Below are positions 16,553 to 24,183 of a stretch of 40,336 nucleotides of DNA, piece after piece. A program made the translations under genes and the position numbers. The stretch is from ChocPot-Mid sp043804925 (GTDB taxonomy: Bacteria > Bacteroidota > Ignavibacteria > Kapaibacteriales > UBA2268): contig JAZDIP010000011.1 in NCBI GenBank assembly GCA_043804925.1, positions 1 to 40,336 on the forward strand. The letters run 5' to 3'. Under the pieces are notes generated by a model. The model had not been told where the DNA came from. It was given only the letters and a program-made list of their open reading frames with translations, and did no database searches. Each line of letters opens with the position of its first letter. Positions within the stretch are counted from its first letter, which is position 1.

Positions 16553-16590
16553 AAATCCCATTTTTTGCCATGAAATGGGGTTTGTTTATT
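16553..16590 (+). terminator. Intrinsic terminator
   Basis: AAATCCCATTT pairs with AAATGGGGTTT (one mismatch) around a nine-base loop and leads into TGTTTATTTTT. It would end transcripts from the replication-relaxation gene or from the structured element just upstream. Confidence 0.6.
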
Positions 16591-16647
16591 TTTGGCAATG
16601 AAAATATATTTTTTCTATTTCTTTTAAATAAACTCAAAAAGCATTAA

Positions 16648-16702
16648 AAATAATTGTCAATATCTGCAATTTTATAGGAAATAATTGTCAATTTCTGCAA
16701 TT
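16648..16702. repeat. 24-bp direct repeat, period 31
   Basis: AAATAATTGTCAATATCTGC plus AATT (16648-16671) is repeated at 16679-16702 with a single mismatch (TATC to TTTC). Each copy contains an AATTG...CAATT inverted pair with ten bases between, which looks like a dyad for a DNA-binding protein. It lies about 210 bp upstream of the second propeller gene. Confidence 0.6.
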
Positions 16703-16908
16703 ATCTAAATTATTTTTATTGAAGTACTTGCGTATGATAAAATTAATTTATATTTTAGAATAAAGTTACTTTTTTATATCAAAAAGTAAAGCTTTTTAAT
16801 TTTTTGTTTTTGAATGTAACGATTTATTTTTGATGTTTGATCTTTTATTTTTATAATGACTTTAAAGTTATTAAATAAATTTTCTTAAAATATTTGAAAG
16901 GTCTCTAT

Positions 16909-18186
16909 ATGAAAACTGCAAAATTATTTTTCTTAATCGCTTTCCTGCTACTTTCAGCAGGAACTAATCTTTACCTGCTCTCTCAGGAGACACAATCCGA
17001 TACAGCATGGGTACATTGGACTCACGACATTACCCGTTTGGAATTCTCTAATGACGACAGCAAAATTCTGACTGTGGGAAGTGGAGGTATAATTATTTTC
17101 GATACTCCTACAGGGGTACAATTAAAACAATTACCGGGATACCTCGATGCCGAATACAGCACTGATAACTCATTAATTTTTGCTGTAAGGGAAACACCGG
17201 ATAGTGTCAATAATATTTTTCCTTATATTGATGTAATTGAAACATCAGCTTACGAAAAAATAAATACAATTAAATTACCTAAAATTTTTTGGGAAGGTAT
17301 GTCAAGAATAGCTGTATCACCTGATATTCAGACGATAGCTCTTGTTAATGAGAATGTTTTGTATCTTGTAGATTATCCAACAGGTGAAATTAAAAAGACA
17401 TTATTTTCATATGAAAGCCAAGAACAAATCAGCGTTAAATATTTTTTATTTAGTAAAGATTCACAACATTTAATATTTACAGGGAGCGACGGTAAACTGC
17501 GATTTTTAAATGTACTGACTTATCAAATTGATTTTAAATATGATTCAGGATATGGATATTTAATCCAAAGTGAGGATGGAAGTATTATTGCATTTAAAAC
17601 CGGAATTTCAGGCAGTGCCGTCTCAATTATGAACACACAAACCCATGAAATTATTAATTCTATTCCGGGGAATGCAGGAGATGTTTGTGGCATGGCTTTT
17701 TCTCCAGATGGTCAATATTTAGCTGTTTCATGGTTAAGTAAATTAAATATTGAAATATATAAAATTATAGATTTAATTATCTTTTATAGTTTAATATTTA
17801 TTATTAATGGGAATTCTTGTTGTTTTCCACCAATGGCTATTACAAATAATAATGATTTTTTAGTTGGAGGTGGTGGTCCTGGAATTGTGCTATTTAATTT
17901 AAAAACAACAGGGATTATTGAACCAGGTGAAATTATTGATATTTTATATCCGAATCCAACAAATAATACTCTGATATTGAATTTCAATTTACCCATCCCG
18001 GCTCAATTAGGTTACAATTTGTACGATATAACCGGCAATCAGATTTCAAATTTAAAGAGTGCTTTTTACAATCCGGGACAGATAATAGAGAACTTTTCTT
18101 TGGGCAATTTAGTGAATGGAAGCTATTTTCTCAAGGTAGAATCCTTACAGTTTAATAAAACATTTAAAATAATTATTAACAACTAA
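16909..18186 (+). CDS. Secreted beta-propeller (WD40-like) protein with T9SS sorting tail
   Basis: This is the intact paralogue of the gene at 12212. The signal peptide begins MKTAKLFFLIAFLLLSAG; ATG 16909 has AAAGG seven bases upstream, as in the paralogue. Blade repeats follow (RLEFSNDDSKILTVGSGG, MAFSPDGQYLAVSW). The last 85 or so residues form a T9SS C-terminal domain (LYPNPTNNTLILNFNL, GYNLYDITGNQ, VNGSYFLKVES). It is expected to be exported across the outer membrane, and the ligand is unknown. A 67-bp block (17620-17686) is base-for-base identical to 12902-12968, while the flanking codons differ, which points to gene conversion. The short exported ORF at 18198 follows by 11 bp. Confidence 0.82.
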   Translation: MKTAKLFFLIAFLLLSAGTNLYLLSQETQSDTAWVHWTHDITRLEFSNDDSKILTVGSGGIIIFDTPTGVQLKQLPGYLDAEYSTDNSLIFAVRETPDSVNNIFPYIDVIETSAYEKINTIKLPKIFWEGMSRIAVSPDIQTIALVNENVLYLVDYPTGEIKKTLFSYESQEQISVKYFLFSKDSQHLIFTGSDGKLRFLNVLTYQIDFKYDSGYGYLIQSEDGSIIAFKTGISGSAVSIMNTQTHEIINSIPGNAGDVCGMAFSPDGQYLAVSWLSKLNIEIYKIIDLIIFYSLIFIINGNSCCFPPMAITNNNDFLVGGGGPGIVLFNLKTTGIIEPGEIIDILYPNPTNNTLILNFNLPIPAQLGYNLYDITGNQISNLKSAFYNPGQIIENFSLGNLVNGSYFLKVESLQFNKTFKIIINN

Positions 18187-18197
18187 GGAGAGAAAAA

Positions 18198-18470
18198 ATG
18201 AAAAATATTATTATTGTAATAGTGGTTCTTATCTCCTTTTTGAATTTATATTCACAGGATATAATTGACCCTCCCTCGATTCCAATAAATTTCAACGATA
18301 CTACTGTTTTTGACCGTAACTGGGAACAAAATCATTTTATAAAGGGATGGAACTGGGGAAGCAAGGGAAGAAATTTGGATGAAGCTTTACTGATAAATAC
18401 ATATCATAATTTTCCTTTATTTCGGAACATTGAAATAGTGCTTAAAAATAAGCGAAATTATGAAATATAG
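18198..18470 (+). pseudogene. Short exported ORF, probably a broken gene
   Basis: The 90-residue frame has a good ribosome site (AAGGAG) and a signal peptide (MKNIIIVIVVLISFLNLYS), followed by NFNDTTVFDRNWEQNHFIKG and WNWGSKGRNLDEALLINTYH, which looks like the beginning of a larger exported protein. It stops at 18470, just before two palindromic elements. Beyond them, in the same frame (18537-18599), the sequence resumes as NQKQLDYLAPVVERVFIER and a stop, which reads like protein. I infer a gene decayed by, or together with, repeat insertion. It might instead be a genuine short protein. The family is not recognised. Confidence 0.5.
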
Positions 18471-18796
18471 CAATATGGATTCCCGCTTTCGCGGGAATGA
18501 CAGTGAAAGTTCAACCTGCGGGTTAGCCCGTAGGGTATAAATCAGAAACAATTAGATTATCTTGCTCCGGTTGTGGAGAGAGTATTTATTGAAAGGTAAT
18601 GTTTAACATAGTATTTTGTACTATACTTAATAATGAAAAAATCCTAAGTGTTTTTGTGAACTTTTGTTATAAAAATGTTTACCGGTCATGATTATTTTTG
18701 TATAGCGATTAATTAAAAACTTAAAAAAGTTTTTGTGGTTGTGCGTGAAATGTTAAAAAATAAGGTGGAGATTTTCCCCGGAATTTCCGCCTTTTT
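18471..18796. other. Intergenic region with palindromes, gene remnant and terminator
   Basis: This 326-bp spacer separates the convergent small exported ORF and corC-like gene. It holds two REP-like palindromes, an in-frame remnant at 18537-18599 and a terminator usable on both strands at 18762-18798. Nothing else is apparent. Confidence 0.6.
18477..18534. repeat. Two adjacent palindromic elements
   Basis: ATTCCCGC (18479-18486), TTTC loop, GCGGGAAT (18491-18498), then GACAG, is the strong-stem copy of the element at 5953. CCTGCGGG (18515-18522), TTAG loop, CCCGTAGG (18527-18534) is a second type. Both interrupt the reading frame of the preceding short ORF. Confidence 0.75.
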
Positions 18797-18798
18797 TT
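18762..18798. terminator. Bidirectional terminator between convergent genes
   Basis: AAGGTGGA (18762-18769) pairs with TCCGCCTT (18786-18793) with one G-T pair. It is followed by TTTTT on the plus strand, and preceded by TTAAAAAATAA, which gives ATTTTTT on the minus strand. It can end both the plus-strand transcript and corC. Confidence 0.7.
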
Positions 18799-20104
18799 AA
18801 TTATCATTTCGTAAGTCTTTGACAATTAGCTTCACCTGCTCAATAAATCTATCTGAGCTTTTCATTATATTGCAATGATAATCATCCAATTCGATAGTTT
18901 CGTTTATGTCGGGAATTCTGCCTTCAGTGCTAACTATTAGTCCTCCAACGGTCTCATAGTCATCATTTTCAGGTAATGGAACAGGTAAAAAGTCGTTGGC
19001 ATCATCAATAGTAGCAATTGCCTGAACAATATACTCGTTCTCATTTAGTTTAATTACCCATGGTGTTTCTTCGTCATATTCGTCCTGAATTTCACCAACT
19101 ATTTCTTCGATTATGTCCTCCAATGTAACCAAACCAGCCGTTCCGCCAAATTCATCAATGACAATAGCCATGTGAATCTTCTGTTTTTGCATGAACTTGA
19201 GTATAATATCTATCTTATCGTTTTCGTTAACAAAATAAGCGGGGCGAATTATATCTTCCAATGTAACAAGGTCTTTATCCCTAAGAAAGTTAATAAAGTC
19301 TTTTGCAAATATAATTCCAACAATATTATCAACTGTAGATTTGTAAACGGGTAATCTTGAATACCCTTCATCGATGATTTTATCAATAATAACATTAGGT
19401 TCTGTTTCAATTTCAACACTGAACATTTTTCCACGAGAAACCATCACTTGTTTAACAGGTATTTCCGAAAACTCAAATACATTTTCAATCAATTCTTTAT
19501 CGGGCATACCTTCAACACCTCTTTGAGTACTTTCTTCGAGCAGGAGTAGAAGTTCTTCCGAACTGTGCAATCCACTTTCAGCAGTGCTTGGTTGAAAACC
19601 TAACAGCTTTATCATTAAATTTGCGAATGAATTTAATAACAAGATAAAGGGCCTAAAAATAATATAAAAAATCCTTAGCGGTACAGAAATTACGAGGGAA
19701 ACATTTTCAGGTCTTTGTATCGCAATAGATTTAGGTGCAAGTTCACCAAAAACAATATGTAAAACAGTAATAGTAACAAATGCAAGAGGAAGAGCAATTT
19801 TATGAATTAATTCCGGAGTTGATGTAATACCAAAGAAAAACATTACATTCTTAATTATTTCAGCGACGACGGATTCCCCAATCCAACCCAAACCAAGAGA
19901 GGCAAGAGTAATTCCAAGTTGAGTTGCAGAAAGATAAGCATCGAGATGTTGTGTCAGGTTTTTCGCCAAAACCGCAAGATTGCTTCCTGCCCGAATCCTT
20001 AATTCAAGCTGTGAAAGCCGTACTTTTACAATAGCAAATTCAGCCGCTACAAAAAAACCGTTTAAAAAAACTAAAAATAAAGTAATGAATATATCAAGTA
20101 TCAT
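18797..20104 (-). CDS. CNNM/CorC-HlyC-type membrane protein with CBS pair
   Basis: A 435-residue inner-membrane protein in the standard order. A CNNM (DUF21) domain with four hydrophobic segments covers about 1-200 (FLNGFFVAAEFAIVKVRLSQ is its signature start). A CBS pair lies at about 205-330 (VMVSRGKMFSVE, GYSRLPVYKSTVDNIVGIIF, IVIDEFGGTAGLVTLEDIIE), and a CorC_HlyC transporter-associated domain at about 345-430. Family members are linked to magnesium or cobalt efflux and salt tolerance; the old name hemolysin is misleading. The stop lies in the bidirectional terminator. recO ends 76 bp upstream on the same strand. Confidence 0.92.
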   Translation of the reverse strand: MILDIFITLFLVFLNGFFVAAEFAIVKVRLSQLELRIRAGSNLAVLAKNLTQHLDAYLSATQLGITLASLGLGWIGESVVAEIIKNVMFFFGITSTPELIHKIALPLAFVTITVLHIVFGELAPKSIAIQRPENVSLVISVPLRIFYIIFRPFILLLNSFANLMIKLLGFQPSTAESGLHSSEELLLLLEESTQRGVEGMPDKELIENVFEFSEIPVKQVMVSRGKMFSVEIETEPNVIIDKIIDEGYSRLPVYKSTVDNIVGIIFAKDFINFLRDKDLVTLEDIIRPAYFVNENDKIDIILKFMQKQKIHMAIVIDEFGGTAGLVTLEDIIEEIVGEIQDEYDEETPWVIKLNENEYIVQAIATIDDANDFLPVPLPENDDYETVGGLIVSTEGRIPDINETIELDDYHCNIMKSSDRFIEQVKLIVKDLRNDN

Positions 20105-20180
20105 TCCTTATCGAGTATTGATTAACTCCTCCTGTGTTAAACATAATAATAATTACAATTTAATGAAATAAATCCAAATA

Positions 20181-20951
20181 TTATAAAATTGTTTTAAAAA
20201 GATTCATTGTTTTGAAAGAGTTCTTTCTGTCAAGATGATATGAAAAATAAACATTAAAAAAGTCATTAATTTGTAGGATTGAATTTCTGTCAAGCATTAG
20301 TTCACCTACTTTATCCAAAGGAAGATTCGAAATTTTAAACAAAGCTAATGCAATATTAGTTTCAACAGATAAAATGTTATTTTCCTTTGATATCTGAGCA
20401 AATGAACCTCTTTCTATTGAGAAGTAGATTTTTTTAAAAAACAACTTATCTCTATCGGCAAGCTCAGTATCAGCCAATCCTTCAGGATGACTTTGAAAGT
20501 CAATTGCAAAACCGATGTTTTCGGATAATTTTATTAGAAAATATGAAGATACTGAAAAAGGGCTTTTCGGTATTTCATTTAAAAATTTCAGGACTTTCGT
20601 TGAAAGGGCAAAAAGTTCTTGATTTACCTCATTTACATCCTGAGTAATATTTATTGCTTCGGCAATAATTAATCCTGCGGACAAGTGATAATAAGAATCC
20701 TGTATTTTTCTTAATGGAACAACATGCTCTGCATCAGATAATAAATAAAGTTCAGTTGACGGCTTTTTATAAAAACATATCTGACAATAGCTCAAAGGAT
20801 CTAAAGAACTGCCAAATTTGTTTTTGGCTTTTCTTGCTCCTTTTGCTATTACTTTTATTTTTCCAAAATCTTTTGTGTAAAGAGTTATGATTTTACTCGA
20901 TTCTCCATACTTAAAAGAATTCAACACTATTGCTTCTGTTTTTACTATCAT
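20181..20951 (-). CDS. recO: DNA repair protein RecO
   Basis: A recombination mediator that, with RecR, loads RecA on SSB-coated single strands and anneals DNA. The N-terminal OB-fold (about 1-80) has the usual opening VKTEAIVLNSFKYGESSKII and TLYTKDFGKIKVIAKGARK; the helical C-terminal part follows. Length (256) is normal. The zinc-type cysteines seen in some RecO proteins are absent, which is common. ATG 20951 gives the canonical N-terminus. It is divergent from the Cys/His-rich gene at 21100, with 148 bp between. Confidence 0.93.
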   Translation of the reverse strand: MIVKTEAIVLNSFKYGESSKIITLYTKDFGKIKVIAKGARKAKNKFGSSLDPLSYCQICFYKKPSTELYLLSDAEHVVPLRKIQDSYYHLSAGLIIAEAINITQDVNEVNQELFALSTKVLKFLNEIPKSPFSVSSYFLIKLSENIGFAIDFQSHPEGLADTELADRDKLFFKKIYFSIERGSFAQISKENNILSVETNIALALFKISNLPLDKVGELMLDRNSILQINDFFNVYFSYHLDRKNSFKTMNLFKTIL

Positions 20952-21099
20952 TTCATCGTCAAATTAAAATTGAAATTACTAAAAAAGTTTCGGGTAAAAA
21001 AGAATTGTTTTTTATAGTTTTATTAGCTTTGTTTTTGTGAGTTAAAAAATAAATTAGTGCTAACTACGTTTCGAGAATTATAATTTAAAAAAGAGTTAA

Positions 21100-21582
21100 A
21101 TGTTAAATAGAAAAATTTTAAATATTATTGGTATTATTCTAATCCTGACATTGCTACCAGCAACGTCGGGAGTAGCCATATTTCACCATATATGCAATGT
21201 CGAAGGTACTCACAACGTTTCTCTTTATACAGAAACAAAATGTGACCATCACGAAGAAACGACCGGTGTTTGTGAACATTGTTTGAAGGATACAAAAAGT
21301 TGTACCGTTGAAGGACAAAGTCACTGCATCGAATATGTTGAGTTCTTATCTATTGATGCAGACTTTTTAACTTCTACCAAATTGTTCCTTCAACCAGTCG
21401 AATTCGATTTACCCATTAGAGAACAATTTGATTCATATTCTCAAGAAATTCTTGAAGAAAACATCAAACAAGATTATTTTAAAAAGGACATAAAAAAACC
21501 TGTCTTTAGCGAAATATCATTCATTAAATTCAAATCTCAGTACAAATCATCTGAAAAATCCTCGGATTACTTTATTTCATAG
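21100..21582 (+). CDS. Exported Cys/His-rich protein next to a metal-type TonB receptor
   Basis: A 160-residue protein with an N-terminal hydrophobic segment (IIGIILILTLLPATSGVAIF) and then FHHIC. C32, C48, C58, C61, C68 and C76 are spaced with H29, H30, H50, H51, H60 and H75, a likely metal site. The acidic, lysine-rich tail lacks features. Small exported proteins with HYC or HHIC plus cysteines commonly precede metal-related TonB receptors in Bacteroidota. That, and the His-rich loop in the next protein, suggests binding or delivery of copper, zinc or a similar ion. It is followed by the receptor gene after 97 bp on the same strand. The family is not named here, and metal identity is inference. 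Confidence 0.65.
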   Translation: MLNRKILNIIGIILILTLLPATSGVAIFHHICNVEGTHNVSLYTETKCDHHEETTGVCEHCLKDTKSCTVEGQSHCIEYVEFLSIDADFLTSTKLFLQPVEFDLPIREQFDSYSQEILEENIKQDYFKKDIKKPVFSEISFIKFKSQYKSSEKSSDYFIS

Positions 21583-21679
21583 ATGTAGAGTTATGCAAGA
21601 TGCATATCTATACTTCTTATAGTTTATAAAGTCAAGAAAAATATATTCAGTATAATTAGTTTTATATAAGAGGATTACA

Positions 21680-24004
21680 ATGAAAACGATAAATAAATTA
21701 TTAATAATATTAATTATTATATTAATCCAAATAACCGCCTCAGAAGCGGCAGTTTTAAAAGGAAAAATATTTGGAGTAGATGAAAACAAGAAAAAAATTC
21801 CACTCGTTGGAGCCACATTGTTTTGGGCAGGAACTCAAACAGGTACAATAAGTAAAAATGACGGGATTTTTGAAATAGACAGAAATAATAAAGCAACAAA
21901 ACTTATTGCGAGTTATATTGGTTATGGAAAAGATACAATCGAAATTCCGGTTACTAAAAGCTATCTCGAAATAGAACTTAGCTCGGAACTCGAATTGGAA
22001 GGAGTAACGGTAACAGGCAGACAAGGCACAATTGTTTCTAAAGCAGAAATTGCAAAATCAGAGCAGATTACAATGCAGGGCTTGAGAAAAGCGGCATGCT
22101 GTAACCTTGGTGAAAGTTTCCAGACAAATGCTTCAGTGGATGTAGAATATACTGATGCCGTGTCGGGTGCAAAGCAGATTCAGTTGCTTGGTTTGGACGG
22201 CTCTTATACACAAATCATGACAGAAAAGATACCCAATCTTCGTGGGATAGGTGCAACCTACGGTCTTAATTATATTCCGGGTCCATGGATGGAATCAATT
22301 CAAATCTCAAAAGGTGCGGCATCGGTTACAACAGGTTATGAATCAATAACAGGGCAAATCAATGTAGAATATAAAAAGCCAAAAACAAGCGAACCATTCT
22401 TTTTCAATTTCTTTGCCAATCAGATGGGTAGAATTGAAGGTGATATAAATACAAGATATGAGTTCAATGATGAACTAAGTACGATGCTATTACTACATGG
22501 AAATCAAATGAGTAGCCAAATAGATTATAATAATGATAAATTTCTTGATTTGCCGATGGACGAGCAGATTAACCTTATGAACAGGTGGAATTATGTTACA
22601 GATGATATTCATATTCAGGCAGGTGCAAAAGTTTTATATGAAGACAGAAAAGGAGGTCAAAAGGATTACTTCCAATCTTCAAATAATAGTAGTCTTTATG
22701 GAATGAATGTTCATACGGAAAGATACGAGGGTTTTTGGAAAAGCGGGATTATTTTTGATGATGTGGATTATAAAAGTCTGGCTCTAATTCTATTTGCTGC
22801 TGACCACACTCAGGATTCATATTTTGGAAAAAACAGCTACATTGGTAAACAAAAATCTCTGTATGCGAATTTAATTTATCAGTTTGCTTTTGAAACGGGA
22901 CATGAAGAACATATTGAAAGCGATGAAGAACATAATCTATCTAATGATGAACATAACCATGAAGCAGAACAAGAGCAAATTCATGACGAGCATAATGAAG
23001 AAGGTCTTGAACTCATTCACAACTTTTCTTTGGGTTTAAGCTGGCAATTTGATGATTATAACGAGAATTTTAAATCAAATTCAATGAACAGAATTGACAG
23101 AATTTCGGGATTGTTTACCGAATACACCATATCGGGTTTTCATCGTTTAACAATCGTTGGTGGAGCAAGAGTAGATTTTCATAATTTATATGGAACATTT
23201 TTCACTCCCCGTGTGCATATTAAATACGAATTGAATCCGACAACTATATTCAGGATGTCCGGTGGAAAAGGGTATCACATTGCTAATATTCTTGCTGAAA
23301 ATACAGGTGTTATGGCAAGTTCCAGAGAGTTGGTCGTTGAAGAAAAACTTAATCCCGAAGAAGCATGGAATTACGGAATAAATATGTCAACGGATTTTTA
23401 TATTGGAGATATGATATTTACCCTTAATGCCGATTATTACCGGACTGATTTCACAAATCAGGTAATTATGGACGTTGACAGGGATGTTCATTATGCTTAT
23501 TTCTATAACCTGAACGGTAAATCTTATTCAAACAGCTTTCAGGTGGATTTAATATTTGAACTATTCAGAGGTTTGGAAGTTACGACAGCATACAGATTGA
23601 ATGATGTCAATATGACATTTGACGGAAAACTGAATGAAAAACCACTGATAAATAAGCACAAGGGATTTTTAAATCTTGCTTATACTACTGATAATGCAGA
23701 TTGGACTTATGATTTCACATTCGATTTGAATGGTGGTGGCAGATTGCCTAATACTGCTAATAATCCTGAAGAATACCGTCTTGACAAGACATATCCTGCA
23801 TATGTACTATTACATGCACAAATCGAAAAAAGTTTCGATTCATTCAGCTTATATCTTGGTGGGGAAAACTTAACTGATTACAAGCAGGCAAATCCCATAT
23901 TGGCATATAATGACCCATTTGGACAATATTTCGACAGTTCTATGATTTGGGCTCCGATAGTCGGGAGAGTTATTTATGCAGGAGTGAGAGTGAACCTGAA
24001 ATAG
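21680..24004 (+). CDS. TonB-dependent outer-membrane receptor, metal-associated type
   Basis: A 774-residue receptor. Signal peptide (1-23), a carboxypeptidase-regulatory-like domain (25-110, VGATLFWAGTQTGTISKNDG), a plug (about 125-230) and a 22-strand-type barrel to the C-terminus (VGRVIYAGVRVNLK). The segment KAACCNLGESF with a Cys pair (C140, C141) and the stretch TDAVSGAKQIQLLGLDGSY mark a Bacteroidota subgroup often found beside copper or heavy-metal genes. An extracellular-type loop at about 405-450 is rich in His, Glu and Asp (DEEHNLSNDEHNHE), suiting metal capture. The ribosome site AGAGGA precedes ATG 21680. A heptamer array starts at the stop, then a terminator. It is paired with the preceding Cys/His-rich gene. 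Confidence 0.88.
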   Translation: MKTINKLLIILIIILIQITASEAAVLKGKIFGVDENKKKIPLVGATLFWAGTQTGTISKNDGIFEIDRNNKATKLIASYIGYGKDTIEIPVTKSYLEIELSSELELEGVTVTGRQGTIVSKAEIAKSEQITMQGLRKAACCNLGESFQTNASVDVEYTDAVSGAKQIQLLGLDGSYTQIMTEKIPNLRGIGATYGLNYIPGPWMESIQISKGAASVTTGYESITGQINVEYKKPKTSEPFFFNFFANQMGRIEGDINTRYEFNDELSTMLLLHGNQMSSQIDYNNDKFLDLPMDEQINLMNRWNYVTDDIHIQAGAKVLYEDRKGGQKDYFQSSNNSSLYGMNVHTERYEGFWKSGIIFDDVDYKSLALILFAADHTQDSYFGKNSYIGKQKSLYANLIYQFAFETGHEEHIESDEEHNLSNDEHNHEAEQEQIHDEHNEEGLELIHNFSLGLSWQFDDYNENFKSNSMNRIDRISGLFTEYTISGFHRLTIVGGARVDFHNLYGTFFTPRVHIKYELNPTTIFRMSGGKGYHIANILAENTGVMASSRELVVEEKLNPEEAWNYGINMSTDFYIGDMIFTLNADYYRTDFTNQVIMDVDRDVHYAYFYNLNGKSYSNSFQVDLIFELFRGLEVTTAYRLNDVNMTFDGKLNEKPLINKHKGFLNLAYTTDNADWTYDFTFDLNGGGRLPNTANNPEEYRLDKTYPAYVLLHAQIEKSFDSFSLYLGGENLTDYKQANPILAYNDPFGQYFDSSMIWAPIVGRVIYAGVRVNLK

Positions 24005-24030
24005 TGAAAAATGAATAATGAAAAATTGAA
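24003..24030. repeat. Heptamer array at the TonB receptor 3' end
   Basis: AGTGAAA, AATGAAT, AATGAAA and AATTGAA (24003-24030) begin within the stop codon. The unit is close to the reverse complement of the array at the tag 3' end, so in both cases the gene-sense strand is the purine-rich one. Confidence 0.55.
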
Positions 24031-24035
24031 GAAGG

Positions 24036-24066
24036 GCCGTTAGGTTTATATTTAACAGCTTTTTTC
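24036..24066 (+). terminator. Terminator after the TonB receptor gene
   Basis: GCCGTTA and TAACAGC form a seven-base stem with one mismatch, followed by TTTTTTC. It lies just after the heptamer array and would end the metal operon. Confidence 0.45.
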
Positions 24067-24183
24067 TTTATCAATTTTTTATCCTATATATTCGTACAAA
24101 TTGATAATATTTTGTTAAAGATAAATTATTGAGTTAATTTAATATTTTAATCAATACAATTATTTAATGTTTGGAAGAAAATT

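Larger units (their letters stand above)
16296..16908. other. Intergenic region with structured element and repeats
   Basis: A 613-bp stretch without a supported gene. It holds the structured element at 16414-16529, a terminator at 16553-16590, a 24-bp direct repeat at 16648-16702, and the leader shared with the other propeller gene (16876 onward). The remainder is very AT-rich. Confidence 0.6.
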
